64,000 bases of DNA from assembly GCA_037157565.1 (NCBI GenBank), contig JAZHRO010000019.1, forward strand, positions 60,944,501 to 61,008,500, written 5' to 3'. This DNA comes from Thalassia testudinum (Eukaryota; Streptophyta; Magnoliopsida; Alismatales; Hydrocharitaceae). The position numbers and the translations under genes were made by a program. Numbering within the stretch: position 1 is the first letter of the stretch; each line of letters opens with the position of its first letter. Under the pieces are notes generated by a model. It had not been told where the DNA came from. It ran no database searches and saw only the letters and a list, made by a program, of their open reading frames with translations. Shown in pieces: positions 31,914-43,992 of this stretch.

Positions 31914-32263
31914 TGATTAGTTTACTTGAAGAGTTTGGAAACTAGTGTTAAAAAATGTGAAATCGATATTAATTTGTAATTGTGTTTACTTGTAGAGTAG
32001 TGTTAACATCAATTTGTATTTATTTGAATTGGTGTTAAATTGTGATATTAACTCTTATAATGTTTACTTAGTAGTAATATTAGGAATATGAAGTGTGAGG
32101 AGTGTTAAAGGTGCAAGCAATGCATGACTGTAACACAAGTTTAGCTAACACCAATGGAAACCAATGTAAAACAAACCTATTTTAAAGTATCCAAACCTGG
32201 GTTATCAGATGACGAGTTAAGTAGTGAAGTAAATGAGGGTTAACTTCCTAAGTAAACTAGGCC
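31914..32263. mobile_element. MITE with GGCCTAGTTTACTT-type ends
   Basis: The left end TGATTAGTTTACTTGAAG and the right end read inward, GGCCTAGTTTACTTAGGAAG, form an imperfect TIR of about 20 bases. TAA follows the right end. The interior repeats AATTTGTATT and TGGTGTTAA motifs and has no gene. The end sequence is typical of PIF/Harbinger-related MITEs. Confidence 0.6.
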
Positions 32264-33600
32264 TAAGATCTCTTACAATCCACTCAACTTATGGACCGTC
32301 TCTTTTGGTACCTAATGCTTCTCTCCACCAAATACGAGTCACCCAATCCTACCTTCCTTACAACCAACATTTACTACAACCTTCACATTTACTTATTATT
32401 AGCTAACCTGACCAGGTACGAAAGACATCGAATAAGAAGATCAAGAACTCTTTAAGGCCTAGTTTGGATAGAATGATAGATTTCATGAGATAACTTTTTT
32501 GTAGGTGAATTATCCTGCATTTCTATTTAAAAGTCATAAAAATTATCTTAGTGGGTAAGTCTGTGGTTATTTGGAATGCAAAGGGATAATCTAAAAGGTT
32601 ATCAGGTGTGTGAAAGTTTATTATTTGAGAGTTTATTGACGGGATAAGATATAAAATAACATTTGTGTCCATATAATTGTTGGGTTGAAAGTTATTTAAT
32701 TGTTAATAATAATTGCCTCCGGTAAGATAATTATAATTTATTATTTTCAACAAGTATTTTATTTGATGTAAGAATTTTTTTTTATTTTAATTTTAATTAA
32801 AATGATTTGTCATTATGCATAGATAGGTAGTGTTTTATTAACTATATAGTATTAATTTATTTGGAACTAATTTTTATTTGAACTGCAATTAAGGTCACGT
32901 TAGAGATGACATAAAATATGATATTTTTATTTTTACTTGGTAGATATTTATTATTAACAACATATGATATTGTTTTAAAATAATTATGCATATAATTTAT
33001 ACTAAGAATACATTAATTAAATAAACATGGTTGTATGCATAACTTGATGGGAAAAAAAGGAAAATGTAATCATCAAGATATTTCAATAACTTAGTGTTTT
33101 ATAGCATACAATAAGATCAACCACCAATGATGTAAGAGTTTAGTACACAATTACAAATATTTTATTGACAAAATTGTACAATCTTCTTTTTTCAACACAC
33201 GAATAAGTTACAACAAGAATATTACAATTAATTCATGTTTTGATGAGAAACGATAAGATGTCATCGACCTTGTAACAAATATTCATTGATGTCCTCGCTT
33301 CTTTATTTGAAAGTGTACAATATAATGCAATCTTAATGAGTGCAAGAAAATAAAATATCAAAATGAAAAGAGTATAGGTATCGCACCTTTCATCCTTGTG
33401 TAAAGTTACTTAAGTTGTTACATGAATTATTGTAACATAACAATTATAAAATAAAAGCATAATAATGAAACAATCTAAAGTAGTACATAATATATAGGTC
33501 CAAATTATATATATAACCCTGCAGTCAATACATTAACTCTAATATGATATAAACAAACACAATTTCAATAAGCAGACAAATGATGCACACCCAATATTGT
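32264..33600. other. AT-rich stretch with one TIR-like end
   Basis: At 32461 a TIR-like GGCCTAGTTTGGATAG follows TTTAA, the form of a PIF/Harbinger end. It may be the 3' end of Harbinger-2, whose genes lie at 33607-36018 on the minus strand. I could not find a convincing partner on the right. The rest is AT-rich without genes. Confidence 0.45.
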
Positions 33601-33606
33601 ATTCGC

Positions 33607-34699
33607 CTACACTAATTCATTGTAAAAAGATGCATGAGCTAAGCTTTGGAGACGCTTCTTCAGAAGTCCAAAAGCACGCTCGACACAATTAAAAACCTTT
33701 GCATGATGATGGTTGAATAGATCTTTATGAGATTTATACCGATTATGTTCTCTCTGAGCATTGAATTCGAGGATGTGGTAGGTAAGTCCTGCATATGGTG
33801 CTAGAAACTTATCTGTGTTGGTATATCCATAGTCAACAAGGTATTGACACATGGGGGGCGCCCTAAATCCATGCTTGGACATGGCATCCCTCAACACTTT
33901 CATATCTACTGCAGAACCCTTCCATTCGCTCAACACGAAGAGGAATGATAGATCTAATGGCACTGGACACATGACATTTTGTGACAGCCACTAGTGTCTA
34001 TTACGATATCAAGCTTGGAGCTCATGAGAAATAGTGCATTCAACATGTGACCCATTGATTGCACAAACAACATTCAACATATAAGAGAGACATTATAAAC
34101 TAAGTAATTAAAATGAGGAATTGTGTTTGATAAGTTTACAAGGAGAGATACCGACTCGAAATTGAGGCCACCTATCTGCATTATACCTAATTTTATCTAG
34201 TATTAGTGTGTTCTTATCAGGCATGACCATAAATTCTTCGCGTAACTTCAAGACCTCATTTAGAACATTCCTATAATATCAACTGATCATTTCATGAGTG
34301 TTGGAAACACTCTTGCATTTATCTCCCTATTCGTTGCTTCATGGCTGGAAACATAAAGAAAAATTGCAAGCAACTCCATTGTTATCATGTTTTGCATTGA
34401 TTTTAATCCACTTCTGTTCTTCAACAACTGTTTTAGGTTGAAGAAGTCATCTGCAGATATTTGAAACATGTTTTGCAAACGATCTCGATGTCCCTCCAGG
34501 ACTTCCTTGACCCACAAATAACTAGACAGTAAATTGGTGTGCTTCTGTTTAGTAGGATTGGAGTTACTATTGGCTCTTCAATCGTATCCTCGTCTGCATC
34601 ATTCATGTCAACACCACATAGCTCCATCCTAGTTTCAAACATGTATTGCATCATTATGTTGTTCAACACATTGGAAATCAAATTTGACATCTTTTGCAA
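33607..34699 (-). pseudogene. Harbinger-2 transposase
   Basis: On the minus strand the reading starts MQKMSNLISNVLNN (34699) and continues to a helix-turn-helix part LKQLLKNRSGLKSMQNMITM, MELLAIFLYVSSHEATNREI (34517-34287). After an intron-like gap, the DDE part reads VCAINGSHVECTI near 34050. Then follow LSQNVMCPVPLDLSFLFVLS, EWKGSAVDMKVLRDAM, LVDYGYTNTDKFLAPYAGLT and the catalytic Glu in NCVERAFGLLKKRLQSLA, ending at 33607. As in Harbinger-1, the first catalytic Asp is Asn (AINGSH). The last 121 codons are open. ORF1 of the same element lies upstream. Confidence 0.82.
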
Positions 34700-34819
34700 T
34701 GGTGCAATTTAAAATTCAGTACCTAATTTATTTTACAAACTAAAAGTGGGAAAACAAGTTCAAATGCATTGATATCAAGATAGTATCACCCCAAACTACA
34801 CCTTCATTACTCCAACTAG

Positions 34820-36018
34820 AATGCAACATAAAATGGAAAATGGAAATAAGGAACATAACCTGACACATCATCACATCATCACCCATCAACAACTATGTAG
34901 CTGCCTTCTACAATTAGTAATCCTCCTGCAGGACTATATGGAGGAAATTGAAGAAAAGACCCCTATCACCATATTTGAAAGCACAGAATATATCCTTAAA
35001 GTTTGGGTCCTTAAACTTCATCATGAATTTCGCCAATTCCATCCCCCTGCAACGAAGGGGAAAGTCTGCAGGACTTGCATGCAATCATGTATGTCCTCCT
35101 CTCATGCAACCTAGCTACAGTCCTCTCCTGGAATGTCAGTTGCCTCTCCATGAGGTCCTTAATCCATAACACAAATGGGCTAACAGGAGGGGGACCTCTA
35201 TTGCATCAACGCTTGCTTGCCCATGATTGTGGATGAGGAACACTTATGACTCTCTCCTTTGTCCATGGCAAGTTGATAGGGAGGTATGCTATCATCATCA
35301 AGGGCCACCATATCCTCCTCACATTGTTCATCATACACATACTAGGCTTGAGAGGGTCCTCCTACTCCAACAAAGGCATATGTTTTGGGTTGGGATGATG
35401 GCTCCTCCTGTGTAAATATTGTCGAATTTGGTTCAGTATTTGGCATCACCACATGCCTCATTCAACTTGAACTAGCAGCCACTCCCCTAGCAACATCTTG
35501 ACCAACCATTGCTTCCACGTCCTCAAAATGAGGGAACACCTTTCCTTGGAACTTCTGATATTGCTCTTCCAACTAGGAGAAATTTACAACAGTTAACCCA
35601 TTTATAAGCCATTTAAAAGGAAAGTGTTGAATTTGTTGGGGAAATTGTTAAAAAATACCTTGGTCCATGCATTGTCATTTGGCATAATCAAGTAGTGATT
35701 TGCATATTCCCATCCCCAACCACTCTTTTTCCAAAGGTAGAAGAAATTTTGGAAGTCTTTCTTCAAATTCTTCCATCTATTGAGAATTTTCTCCTTCGAG
35801 TAGGAGACATCAATGGTATTGTTGAATTCTTCAACAATACTCTTCCAAGATGTCTTCATGGAGGAGTCATTAGCTCATTCACCAACATCAAATCCAGCAC
35901 ACAAAATGCCAACAAGGCACGTGTCCTTAGCAAGTGTCTAATTAAGGAGACGAGGGGAGGCATTTGGCTTAGCTGAAGAGTCAACACCCTTTCCATGATT
36001 CTGGCTGTTGGGGTTCAT
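34820..36018 (-). pseudogene. Harbinger-2 ORF1, MYB/SANT-like protein
   Basis: A start at 36018 (MNPNSQNHGKGVDSSAKPNA) leads to the SANT-like domain at 35859-35602: MKTSWKSIVEEFNNTIDVSY, EKILNRWKNLKKDFQNFFYL, WKKSGWGWEYANHYLIM and DNAWTKVFF. Further on, LEEQYQKFQGKVFPHFEDVE and a C-terminal region with DCMQVLQTFPFV near 35080 can be followed through stops. It stands just upstream of the transposase in the same orientation, the normal two-gene layout of PIF/Harbinger elements. Confidence 0.75.
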
Positions 36019-36029
36019 CTTACATAATA

Positions 36030-37055
36030 ATATTTGCCTAAAAGTAACTACAAAAGCAAACAGAATGGAGCTTCATTGCTAAAAAATCAATATAAAGAAT
36101 TTTAGATTATCAAACCTACTCTAACCTATGACTGCACATTTACCTTTCTCTAGGATGAAAACAAGCACCTCCACCAAACTTTTGACCTATATGGATCATC
36201 GTAATGAGAAACATTAATTCTAACCATTGTCTCTAAATTGACAATGTGAAATCAGATCTATATGGACTTTTCCTACCCTCCAATTTGATGGATTTTCATG
36301 ACCAACATAACTCAAGGCACCAGAGACCCCCATGTTGGTCACCTTTATGTTGGTAATAACTTAATCACTTGAAATTTCCCAAAGCATTCCAAATTAGGGC
36401 ACACCTAGCTAGGTTTAGAGGGATCTAAGTCCATTCTTTCTCTAGAATACACTAAACAAATTATGGCACACTAGAACAAATTTATCTATGATGTCTTGAC
36501 CTATAAATTTAGGTTAGACATATTTACCAAGTAAAAAAGTATTATTTTCTTATTAATGATCAGGATGCTATGCAAATTAAAATTATTAATACTCCAATCG
36601 ATGTTAATACTCAGGTTCATCTATAAGCTTTCCCACAAACTAAACATGCAAAAGAGACGAGCCAAATCAAGTTCTATAAACATACTAGGTTCGGTTGTGA
36701 ATTATCAGCCTTGTAAAAGCTCAAAACACATGATAGAATTGGGTAGAAAAATAAACTCTTCCATAAACCAATAAACACATAAAGCATGTTAAAGTAAGGC
36801 AAACCATTAAATCTAATTTATTATTGAGAAATTATACCTTATATTTTTGCATGTCGAGGGATAAGAAAGACTTCATGCTGATATATTAATTAATCAGACC
36901 ATCTATAACAATAACCTATACTGGGAGCAAGGCATGGACTAAATAACCTATACATGATGGGCCTAAATTCCAGTGACTACTATGCATGTGATCAAATTCC
37001 AATGGTACCAATTAAATAGTCCTCCATTCCCTTATTTCAATTAAAACAATACAAT
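36030..37055. other. AT-rich intergenic stretch
   Basis: This probably contains the 5' end of Harbinger-2 and flanking DNA. A weak TIR-like GCCCTAATTTGGAATG (read inward from about 36405) is not good enough to set a boundary. No gene was recognised. Confidence 0.35.
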
Positions 37056-37309
37056 ACTTACATTTACTTGAGTTTTTCATAGCTTTCAACAAATAGTCTT
37101 CTTTCTACTGGCATATTCAAATTAAAAAACTCGATATGCTAAGTATAATCTAAAAAATTTACACACTTCTACAATATAGTACCTGTATTTACTTGAGTTT
37201 TTCATAGCTTTTAGCAAATAAATCTTTTGACTGTCTACTTTCCACCGACATACTCAAATAACAAACTCAATATGCAAAGTATAACCTAAATAATTTACAC
37301 ACTTCACCT
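37056..37309 (+). repeat. Tandem duplication of about 125 bp
   Basis: TACTTACATTTACTTGAG at about 37056 and TACCTGTATTTACTTGAG at 37180 start two similar copies that share TTTTTCATAGCTTT, ATATGC(T/A)AAGTATAA and TTTACACACTTC. The second copy ends near 37309. The function is unknown. Confidence 0.75.
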
Positions 37310-37439
37310 AACAAGGAGTCAAGCAAAGAGCCTCCTCATACTTTCTACTCATTAATCCCCAATTTATTCATTAATAATGTACTACTTATTTGAGTTGCAA
37401 GATATGTCACTGTTATAACCCTGGCATCAAACATCGTTT

Positions 37440-38360
37440 AAGACGTCTGGGAAGTGGTCCAGATGTTTGGTCAGACGTCTGGAAGCCTTCCCAGATGTCT
37501 GGAAATTAATTTTTTTGGCGTACGGGTTCACGTCTGCATGCATGCACGCGCAGACTGAACCACCGCCCTCCTTCTTCTCTTTCCTTCCTCCCTGCAGGTG
37601 CAGACACCTTTTTCTCTCTCTCTCCCCACGACTGCCTTCAAATACCCCCCTCTTCTCTCCCTCACCCTCAGTTCACTGCCTTCTTCTTCTTCTTCCTGTC
37701 AGCGAGAGAGTGAGCCGGTGAGGGTGGCAGCAGCGGCTGCTGTGAGTGTGTGGGGAGGGGCTACTACGAGAGGGAGAGAGAGCTTGATCGCGAGGGTGCG
37801 AGCTCGTCGAAGCAGCCAAGGTCGACCGGTGGGTGCGCAGCAGGCGCGTGGTGCTGGGGAGGAGCTGTTGCAGCTCAGGCAGCAGGCGGGCGCGGTGCTG
37901 CACGGCCGTGCGCTGTGGGCGGAAGGCGAGGAGGTCCTGATTCTGGAAAAATTTCCCAGAATCAGACGTTTGGACATACGTCCAAACGACGCAGGAGACG
38001 TCTGGAGGAAGGTCCAGATGTCTGAAAGGTACGATATTTTTACCTTCCTTCTTCCTTCGTGTGTACGGCCATGCAGCCGTTCCGCCGAAGGGTTCTACAT
38101 CATTTCGTGTTGAGGACAATCGCGTGTGCGTGCAGGTATCGTTCGGGAAGGTTCAAGGGCATGCCATCCCACACAGATCGGACGTCTGGGCACAGCGCTA
38201 GACGACGGAGAGGGTCTCCAGACGTCCGAAGTGACAGTCGGATGTTTGGAAACTAAGTCCAGACGGTTCAACGGGAGTCTGGACGTTTGAAGGACCGCGC
38301 AAGATAAAGGTATGACCTGAGCCACCGTTTAAGACGTCTGGAAGATGTTTCAGACGTCTG
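37440..38360 (+). repeat. Dispersed GACGTC / CAGACGTCTGG motifs inside the solo LTR
   Basis: About fifteen exact or near copies of the palindrome CAGACGTCTG occur, for example near 37440, 37459, 37472, 37491, 37963, 37999, 38015, 38179, 38219, 38238, 38280, 38333 and 38350. They stand in clusters before and after a GC-rich segment (37550-37930). GACGTC is a core recognised by plant bZIP factors, so an enhancer role is possible but inferred. Confidence 0.75.
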
Positions 38361-38656
38361 ATTTTGGGCAGACTTGTCGTTTTTGACCCGTTTAGGGTCC
38401 GTTTAGAGTCCGTTTTCCGCATTTCAAGTTTCGTTCTTCTCAGATTTAGTTCCTCTACCTGTTTACAATATTTGTATCCTATTCTAAGTAGCTCCTTGTA
38501 ATTGATCCTTGTGTTAGGACCCTGTTCTGTTGCGGCTCTAGGGGTTGCGGTGGCGCGCAGGCTTGCCGATTACGCCCCCAGTACTCCCGATTTTGCAGGT
38601 AGAGTGGCCCCTTTAATTATTTATCAAAAACTATGCATTTGTGAAATAATTAGTAC

Positions 38657-38806
38657 ATCCTAGGGCATTGCATGAATCCTAGGACTGAAAAACTAGATTG
38701 AATGATAGATCCTAGGGTATGGCATAATCCTAGGACTGAAAAACTAGATTGAATGATAGATCCTAGGATATGGCATGAATCCTAGGACTGGAAAACTAGA
38801 TTGAAT
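38657..38806 (+). repeat. Tandem repeat, about 52 bp, three copies
   Basis: ATCCTAGG...CATGAATCCTAGGACT...AACTAGATTGAATGATAG repeats start at 38657, 38709 and 38760. The copies are nearly identical. The repeat lies inside the solo LTR. Confidence 0.85.
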
Positions 38807-40162
38807 ATATAAATTGCAGTCTTGGAAAAGTAGAAAGGAAAACGATAACTGCCTGTAATTGGTTAACAGTTGCCTATTTATGAATGGATAATTATTCTTG
38901 AGAACACGGGTTATATGAATATAAAGCTGAAATGGTGAAACCTAAATTGGCTGAATTAAAGAAAAATGAGCATGAACCCTACGGGGAATTAGGAGTAGAG
39001 CTCCTGAGAAGTGAATGGAATAGAATTGGGGAAGTGAGTTGGCCCTTGAGTACGGAGTACCAAGGAGAGCAACTGTCCTCCTGTTTAGTGCAGAGCAGAG
39101 CTAGCCGCCCTAGGGACCCGGGGTTAGGTCTGGCCACTTTGTACCGACTTTTGGCCCTCGTGTACACAGTACCGAGGAGAGCTACTAGTGTAGGGAGAGC
39201 ACTAGCAACTCTACGGGCCCCGGGGTTCTGTTAGCCCTCCTACACCGACTTGTTAGGCCCACTGGGTAAACCAGGGTAGTTAGGCGACGGTGTGCGGACT
39301 ATGGAGGGGCAAGACCCCTATTTGGTTACTGTGGAGGGGTTGGACCCCTGTTACTGAGAGGGCTCTGCTCTATACTGGTTCCGTGTTGTGCTTTGGGCAC
39401 ACCTGTTAATGGAAACGACTGACCGCGTGCCAGTGCAGGGTAGCTACCCGTGCGTTTATCGTGCGTGCCGTAGTCACCGTTATGTCTGTCAGCGACCTTG
39501 GGGTGGTTGACTGAGGGTAGGACCACCACGGGGGACTCTCCCGGCTAGGAGAGCACCATGTGTTACTTCTACTTTTCGGAAAAGACTGCAATCAAGATCG
39601 TTCCCACGAGGAACATTCAAGATCAAGAGAAAGATTTGAGGAATAACTCAATAATGAGTAAACGAAAAAATAAAGAAAGAAATTAAAAATATAACAGCTA
39701 CTGTCCACCTTACTGTTTTCTTAGCTTTTGGTTGCCACTCTACTCAGCGTTTCGCTGACATGTCACCTTTGTCACCTTTTTCAGGACCAGGTGTTGAGCA
39801 GCCAGAGTCAGCAGCTGCAGAGGGTGCTGCGCCTAGTAGAGCCCAGTAGTTTTTACTTGTGTAGTACCCACTGTACTTTTCCTTTTGTTGTAGTGAGTAG
39901 TTTCTGTTACCCCTGTACTCTTTTATTGTAAGTATCATGTTTATGTACATGTTTATTTCTTTACTGTTGTGGTGGTGTATACTGTAGTAGTTTTTTTCTT
40001 TACTGCTGTATTTTGTTACTGCTAGTTATATACATAATGAATGTGGTTTATTTTACTACTCTTTTGGTTACTTTCTCGTTGGACGACTGGGTTTTGGGAT
40101 CAGTCGAGTCAGTCCGATTCTCATGTCTCGTAGGGATTTGGGAATCGGGTCGTAACAGTCAC

Positions 40163-40509
40163 TGTAGTCATTCAATGGTTATGTTAATATATGGCAATCA
40201 TGTGCACCCTGATGCTTAAATAAGGAGGAGAGGTTACAATGGAAAAGAGAGCAAATGTGTTATAAATGATAACTTGTTTTACAAATAAGCAATTCATAGA
40301 GATTTTCCAAGATAGCTACCCTCGACATTTTGGTGTGTTAACTACCATGGGATGATAATCTAACAAGAAGTGTAAGGAAAGCCCATTGATTTTCGCAATC
40401 ATCTCTTTATGAAGGACAACTCCCATCAACTCTTTCCGCAAATGTAATAGCTTTGCATCCCATAAACTCAGATGAAATTTTCGCTGCAAAGATTCCAAAT
40501 CTGCTTAAT
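40163..40509. other. Spacer between the solo LTR and LTR-A
   Basis: A minus-strand open stretch (40498-40316) contains GVVLHKEMIAKING. A related GVALHKEMIAKMK occurs on the minus strand beyond LTR-A near 43400, so this is one arm of a short duplicated flank. No known gene was recognised. Confidence 0.35.
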
Positions 40510-43240
40510 ATGTGATGGGAACACCATCATGAGCCATAAGTAGCTTAGTTTGATCTGATTAAGTCAATAAAGGCTCCTACATATCCATCATAAGGTCTTA
40601 AGGGCACAAGACATTTATTTGAGAAAGACAAGAATACAACGTTATTTCTGCAAGTTTACCATTCTATCACAAAAACAGAATAACCACGGGTTCTCTCAAG
40701 GGTGGAACAAAGGTCAAATGGTCTTAAGAGTCTAATAAGTGGGTTAAAACAAGCAAAAAAGGGTTTTCGTGCGTTACAAGAATTAATAGACATCTGAAAC
40801 CCTAAAAACAGACCCGCTTGAATAACAGAGATTCTGATCAGGATAAAATTCACCTAAATCCTCTAAAAATCATAGAAAATATTATATAAGGTTTAGTACC
40901 TTCAGTTTAACCATCAGAACTCGTCTTAACCCAAAATAGAGTCTCAAACAGACTTTTGCCCTAATTTGGGTAATTATGCAATTTCTCCAGACAAACGTGG
41001 TCAAAACCTAAATCTAACTTTACCATTGGATTTCTTGGGTCCAAATTAGGTTTGTACCAAAATTTGGATCCAATTTAAGATTGTCTTGACCTACTTTGCA
41101 ATTGAATCCTGTCTGATTCTTTTATCTCAAACTCATGCCCCTACCTTTTGAATTTCTTACAAATAACCCCTCATCTTTGTTGTATTCTTCACAAAAAGGT
41201 CCCTACTGCCCTAGAATCCTAATCCTACAACTCCGGTGACCTTTGATTGAAGAGAACTCCTTCTCTGATCAATCAATCCCTTTCAAAATTGGAAGGGAGA
41301 TTCCTTGAGGAGTCCTCTTTCCAATGCACCCGTCCATGAGCCCCAAAACCTTCCTAATATCTCATCCGAACGTAGGAGAGATTCGGGTATCCTTCAAGTT
41401 TCCAACTCTGGCGAGCTTTCCTAGCTTGGGAAGCTTGCTTCCCAAGCTCAAGTCGACCTTTAGAGCCCCATATAAGACTCCCCAGACCTCATCGTTCTCC
41501 TCACGCTCGAATTCTCTCGGATTTCCCTTTCATTTCATCTTTCCTCATCTGGTTGAAGCTCCTCGATGTCTGGCAAGCTCCTCCAACTCTTTCCTTCGTC
41601 TGATCGCAATACCGGTGGCATATCCTCCTTCCCTGCCTTCTTCCGCATCGTGCCATACCAGCGGGCGCCTCTATCTCCATCCTCGTCATCCTACCCTCAC
41701 AGGAGCACTTTCTTCCCCGACACCGACATACCATAACTGGCGCCACTTCGTCCCCTTCATCCATTAGATTAGGGTTATATTAGTTTATCTTAGCTCGTAG
41801 CTTAGTTTTCCCTCTCTCTATCCTCATTTCAACCCCCGACTCGACACACTCACCCTCATCTTCTCTGTCTCCGACCGCTCCTCTAGCGAGCCGTATACGC
41901 CGCTACACCCCTCCATCCACCTCACCAACTAGTCCAAAAGCTCCGCCACGACTCCACCATCAAAATCTCTAACCTATCTCACTCCATCGTCCACCCAATC
42001 ACGCCACCGAACAAACCCATCACTGGCTTTCGTTTCCGCCTTCGTCCGACCTCCTCCCCGCACGAAACATTCCACGGACACCGCCATTGCCTTCCACATG
42101 CTCTGGCAACCCTCCTAAGATATTTTAACATGGCCGTAAGCCTTCTTCCGTGTTTACCGGACCTCCACCGTCGCCACCACACTCTCCGATCTCGTTCATC
42201 ACTCTCCGGCCATTGCTCTTTATTGAAGCCACTCCCAGAAGCTGCAGGCTCTCTCCAGGTGCATCCCTAAGCTACTAATTGGAGACGCTGAGGCCCCTCC
42301 AACCACAATTCGAGGATCCATCACCTGTCGCTGCACGAAGGAACGAAGAGGGTGGGATAATCCCACCTCATGAGTTGCTGAAGTGCCCATAGGGGATAAA
42401 TTGATTTTATGCTACCTGCTATTCATCTCCTAGCACAGGGGTGAGGTCCCTCTCACCCGCTTACACTGACCCGCCTACGCCTCACTCCTCGCTCATCACC
42501 ACACCTTATGAGCCTGGACCCAGGTACACGGATCCTTTGATTACCTGATAACCCAATGTGCATGGCCCTGGGAGGGCATGAAAGAGGTTGACCTAGAGAG
42601 AGAAAGAGAGAGCGCAGGGGCAGGGGGTTTTGCTCTGAAGAGAATCGGCTGACACTTAGCCGCTGGAGGGATTGCATTCCTCTGTGCATGAAGAGAAGAG
42701 GGCTCATGAAAGAAGAGAAAGGAAGGAGAATTGAAGGGAAGAGCTAAGGCCTGAAGAGGCCAGTAGAAAGAAAAAGAAGAGAAAGAAGAGGAGGCTGAAG
42801 AAGTAGCACAGTGGCCTCTTGGCACTGTAGCAGGGCTAACTTAAGTCATCTGATACAAGCCTCTATTGTCTGATTGAGTGCCCTGTGCACTAAAGATTTG
42901 CATGGTTAAACTATTCATTTATTTAGATGATTAAGTAATTATTATATGTATATCTAAGCTAATAATTGGTGATTCAAATCACCATTATTTTGTCTTAGAT
43001 GACTTTTTGCTTCAATAGATTCTTAATATACTCATGTGCTACATTGATTATTAGTTTTTGAGTAATTAAGTGTGCTCATTTATATTATTTATCGAGATTA
43101 GCGATTGAATTCCTATTTTTTCCCTATGTTCGACCTCGAACTTTTATTAGGGTATAAATTCTATTTGTTTTTCATGCTAATTCAATCTATACTGCAAAGC
43201 ATTGATTTTAAAATATGATTCAGAGCGACTAACAATATGC
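40510..43240 (+). mobile_element. LTR-A, long LTR of an Athila-like Gypsy family
   Basis: The segment starts TGTGATGGGAACACCATCA and is collinear with LTR-B (56498-59203). Shared landmarks are AAATTAGGTTTGTACCAAAA (41045 and 57009), TCCTAAGAT.ATTTAA (42114 and 58068), TCAATTGGAGA-type motifs and GTGATTCAAATCACCATTATT (42970 and 58933). A TATA-like CCCATATAAGACTCC lies near 41468. Open frames within it (for example 41324-41767) are Ser/Pro-rich and shared by position with LTR-B, so I treat them as LTR sequence, not genes. The right boundary is approximate, and no primer-binding site follows, so it is probably a solo or broken copy. Confidence 0.65.
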
Positions 43241-43740
43241 ATGGTGTAGCAAATCAACTGAATGCCCCTAAACCCCAGACCAAATCGTTTGTAGACCACC
43301 TTCCCTTTATGGCTTGCAGATCAATGAACAACACATATCGTGGGATTTATAATCTAGTAGGAAGTTTCATTTTTGCAATCATCTCCTTATGAAGGGCAAC
43401 TCCTACATCCCAAAATAGTAGCATCCTAGCAACCACTTATTTTATCAACTATAATCTCCCTACAAATAAGAGCAATTGTTACTTCCTACCATGCATCGAC
43501 CTCTAAAGATTGTAGGAATAAGAGCAACTATCTGTCAATTTCCAGATAAGGGCTTTCATTAATATGTGGGAATGTATCCTCATAGCTACTGAAATAGCCC
43601 CCTTTTAATTTTAATGATGTAGAAAGGCTAATGACCTCGAGTGATATTCCCTTTGCCTTTCAAAAAGAAAAAAATTATACAATGAAGGTCACATAACCAT
43701 AAGTCAATCAATGAGAAGAATCAAATGACATTTTGAAGAT
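43241..43740. other. Region after LTR-A, no gene
   Basis: It contains the second arm of the duplicated flank (GCAATCATCTCCTTATGAAG near 43376) and A-rich sequence. No supported gene. Confidence 0.35.
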
Positions 43741-43992
43741 CTAGGCAAACCATAACCCACAAAACCATCGAAATGCACTCTCCTTGAGAATGACAAATCT
43801 AGGTGGTTGCTTCATGTAAACCTCCATAATAACGTCTCTTTTAGGAGAAGTATTTTTGACATCAACTTGATCATGGTGCCATCTACTATAGCCAAAAGAA
43901 GACAAGTGGATGCACCCAAAAGCATGTGGTGTTAAAGCAAAATCATCCTTGTAGAGGGAAAGGATAGAAACAAAGTTTTTCTTTTTTTCCAT
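43741..43992 (-). pseudogene. Copia RT fragment
   Basis: The open minus-strand stretch contains WHHDQVDVKNTSPKRDVIME and VYMKQPPRFV, which match the Copia RT pattern WxxxQLDVKNAFLxGxLxEEVYMxQPPGF. Nothing else of a Copia element in this orientation is clear around it, so it is an isolated relic. Confidence 0.65.

Larger units (their letters stand above)
37411..40157 (+). mobile_element. Long solo LTR of a Gypsy-like retrotransposon
   Basis: The ends TGTTATAACCC and GGGTCGTAACA form the inverted terminal repeat of an LTR, and GTCAC is duplicated exactly on both sides (37406-37410 and 40158-40162). At 2747 bases it contains no gag, pol or primer-binding site, so it is a solo LTR left by recombination. 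Long LTRs with TGTTATAACCC-like starts occur in plant Tekay/Del chromoviruses; that family call is inference. It carries GACGTC motif arrays and a 52-bp tandem repeat. Confidence 0.85.

Noticed and set aside
36385..36415. Right-hand TIR of Harbinger-2
   Set aside because: GCCCTAATTTGGAATG read inward resembles the end at 32461 only partly, and no matching TTA/TAA flank is present.
37598..38119. Overlapping GC-rich open frames on both strands (171 and 148 codons)
   Set aside because: They lie within the solo LTR, are open on both strands because of GC-rich repeats, and show no domain.
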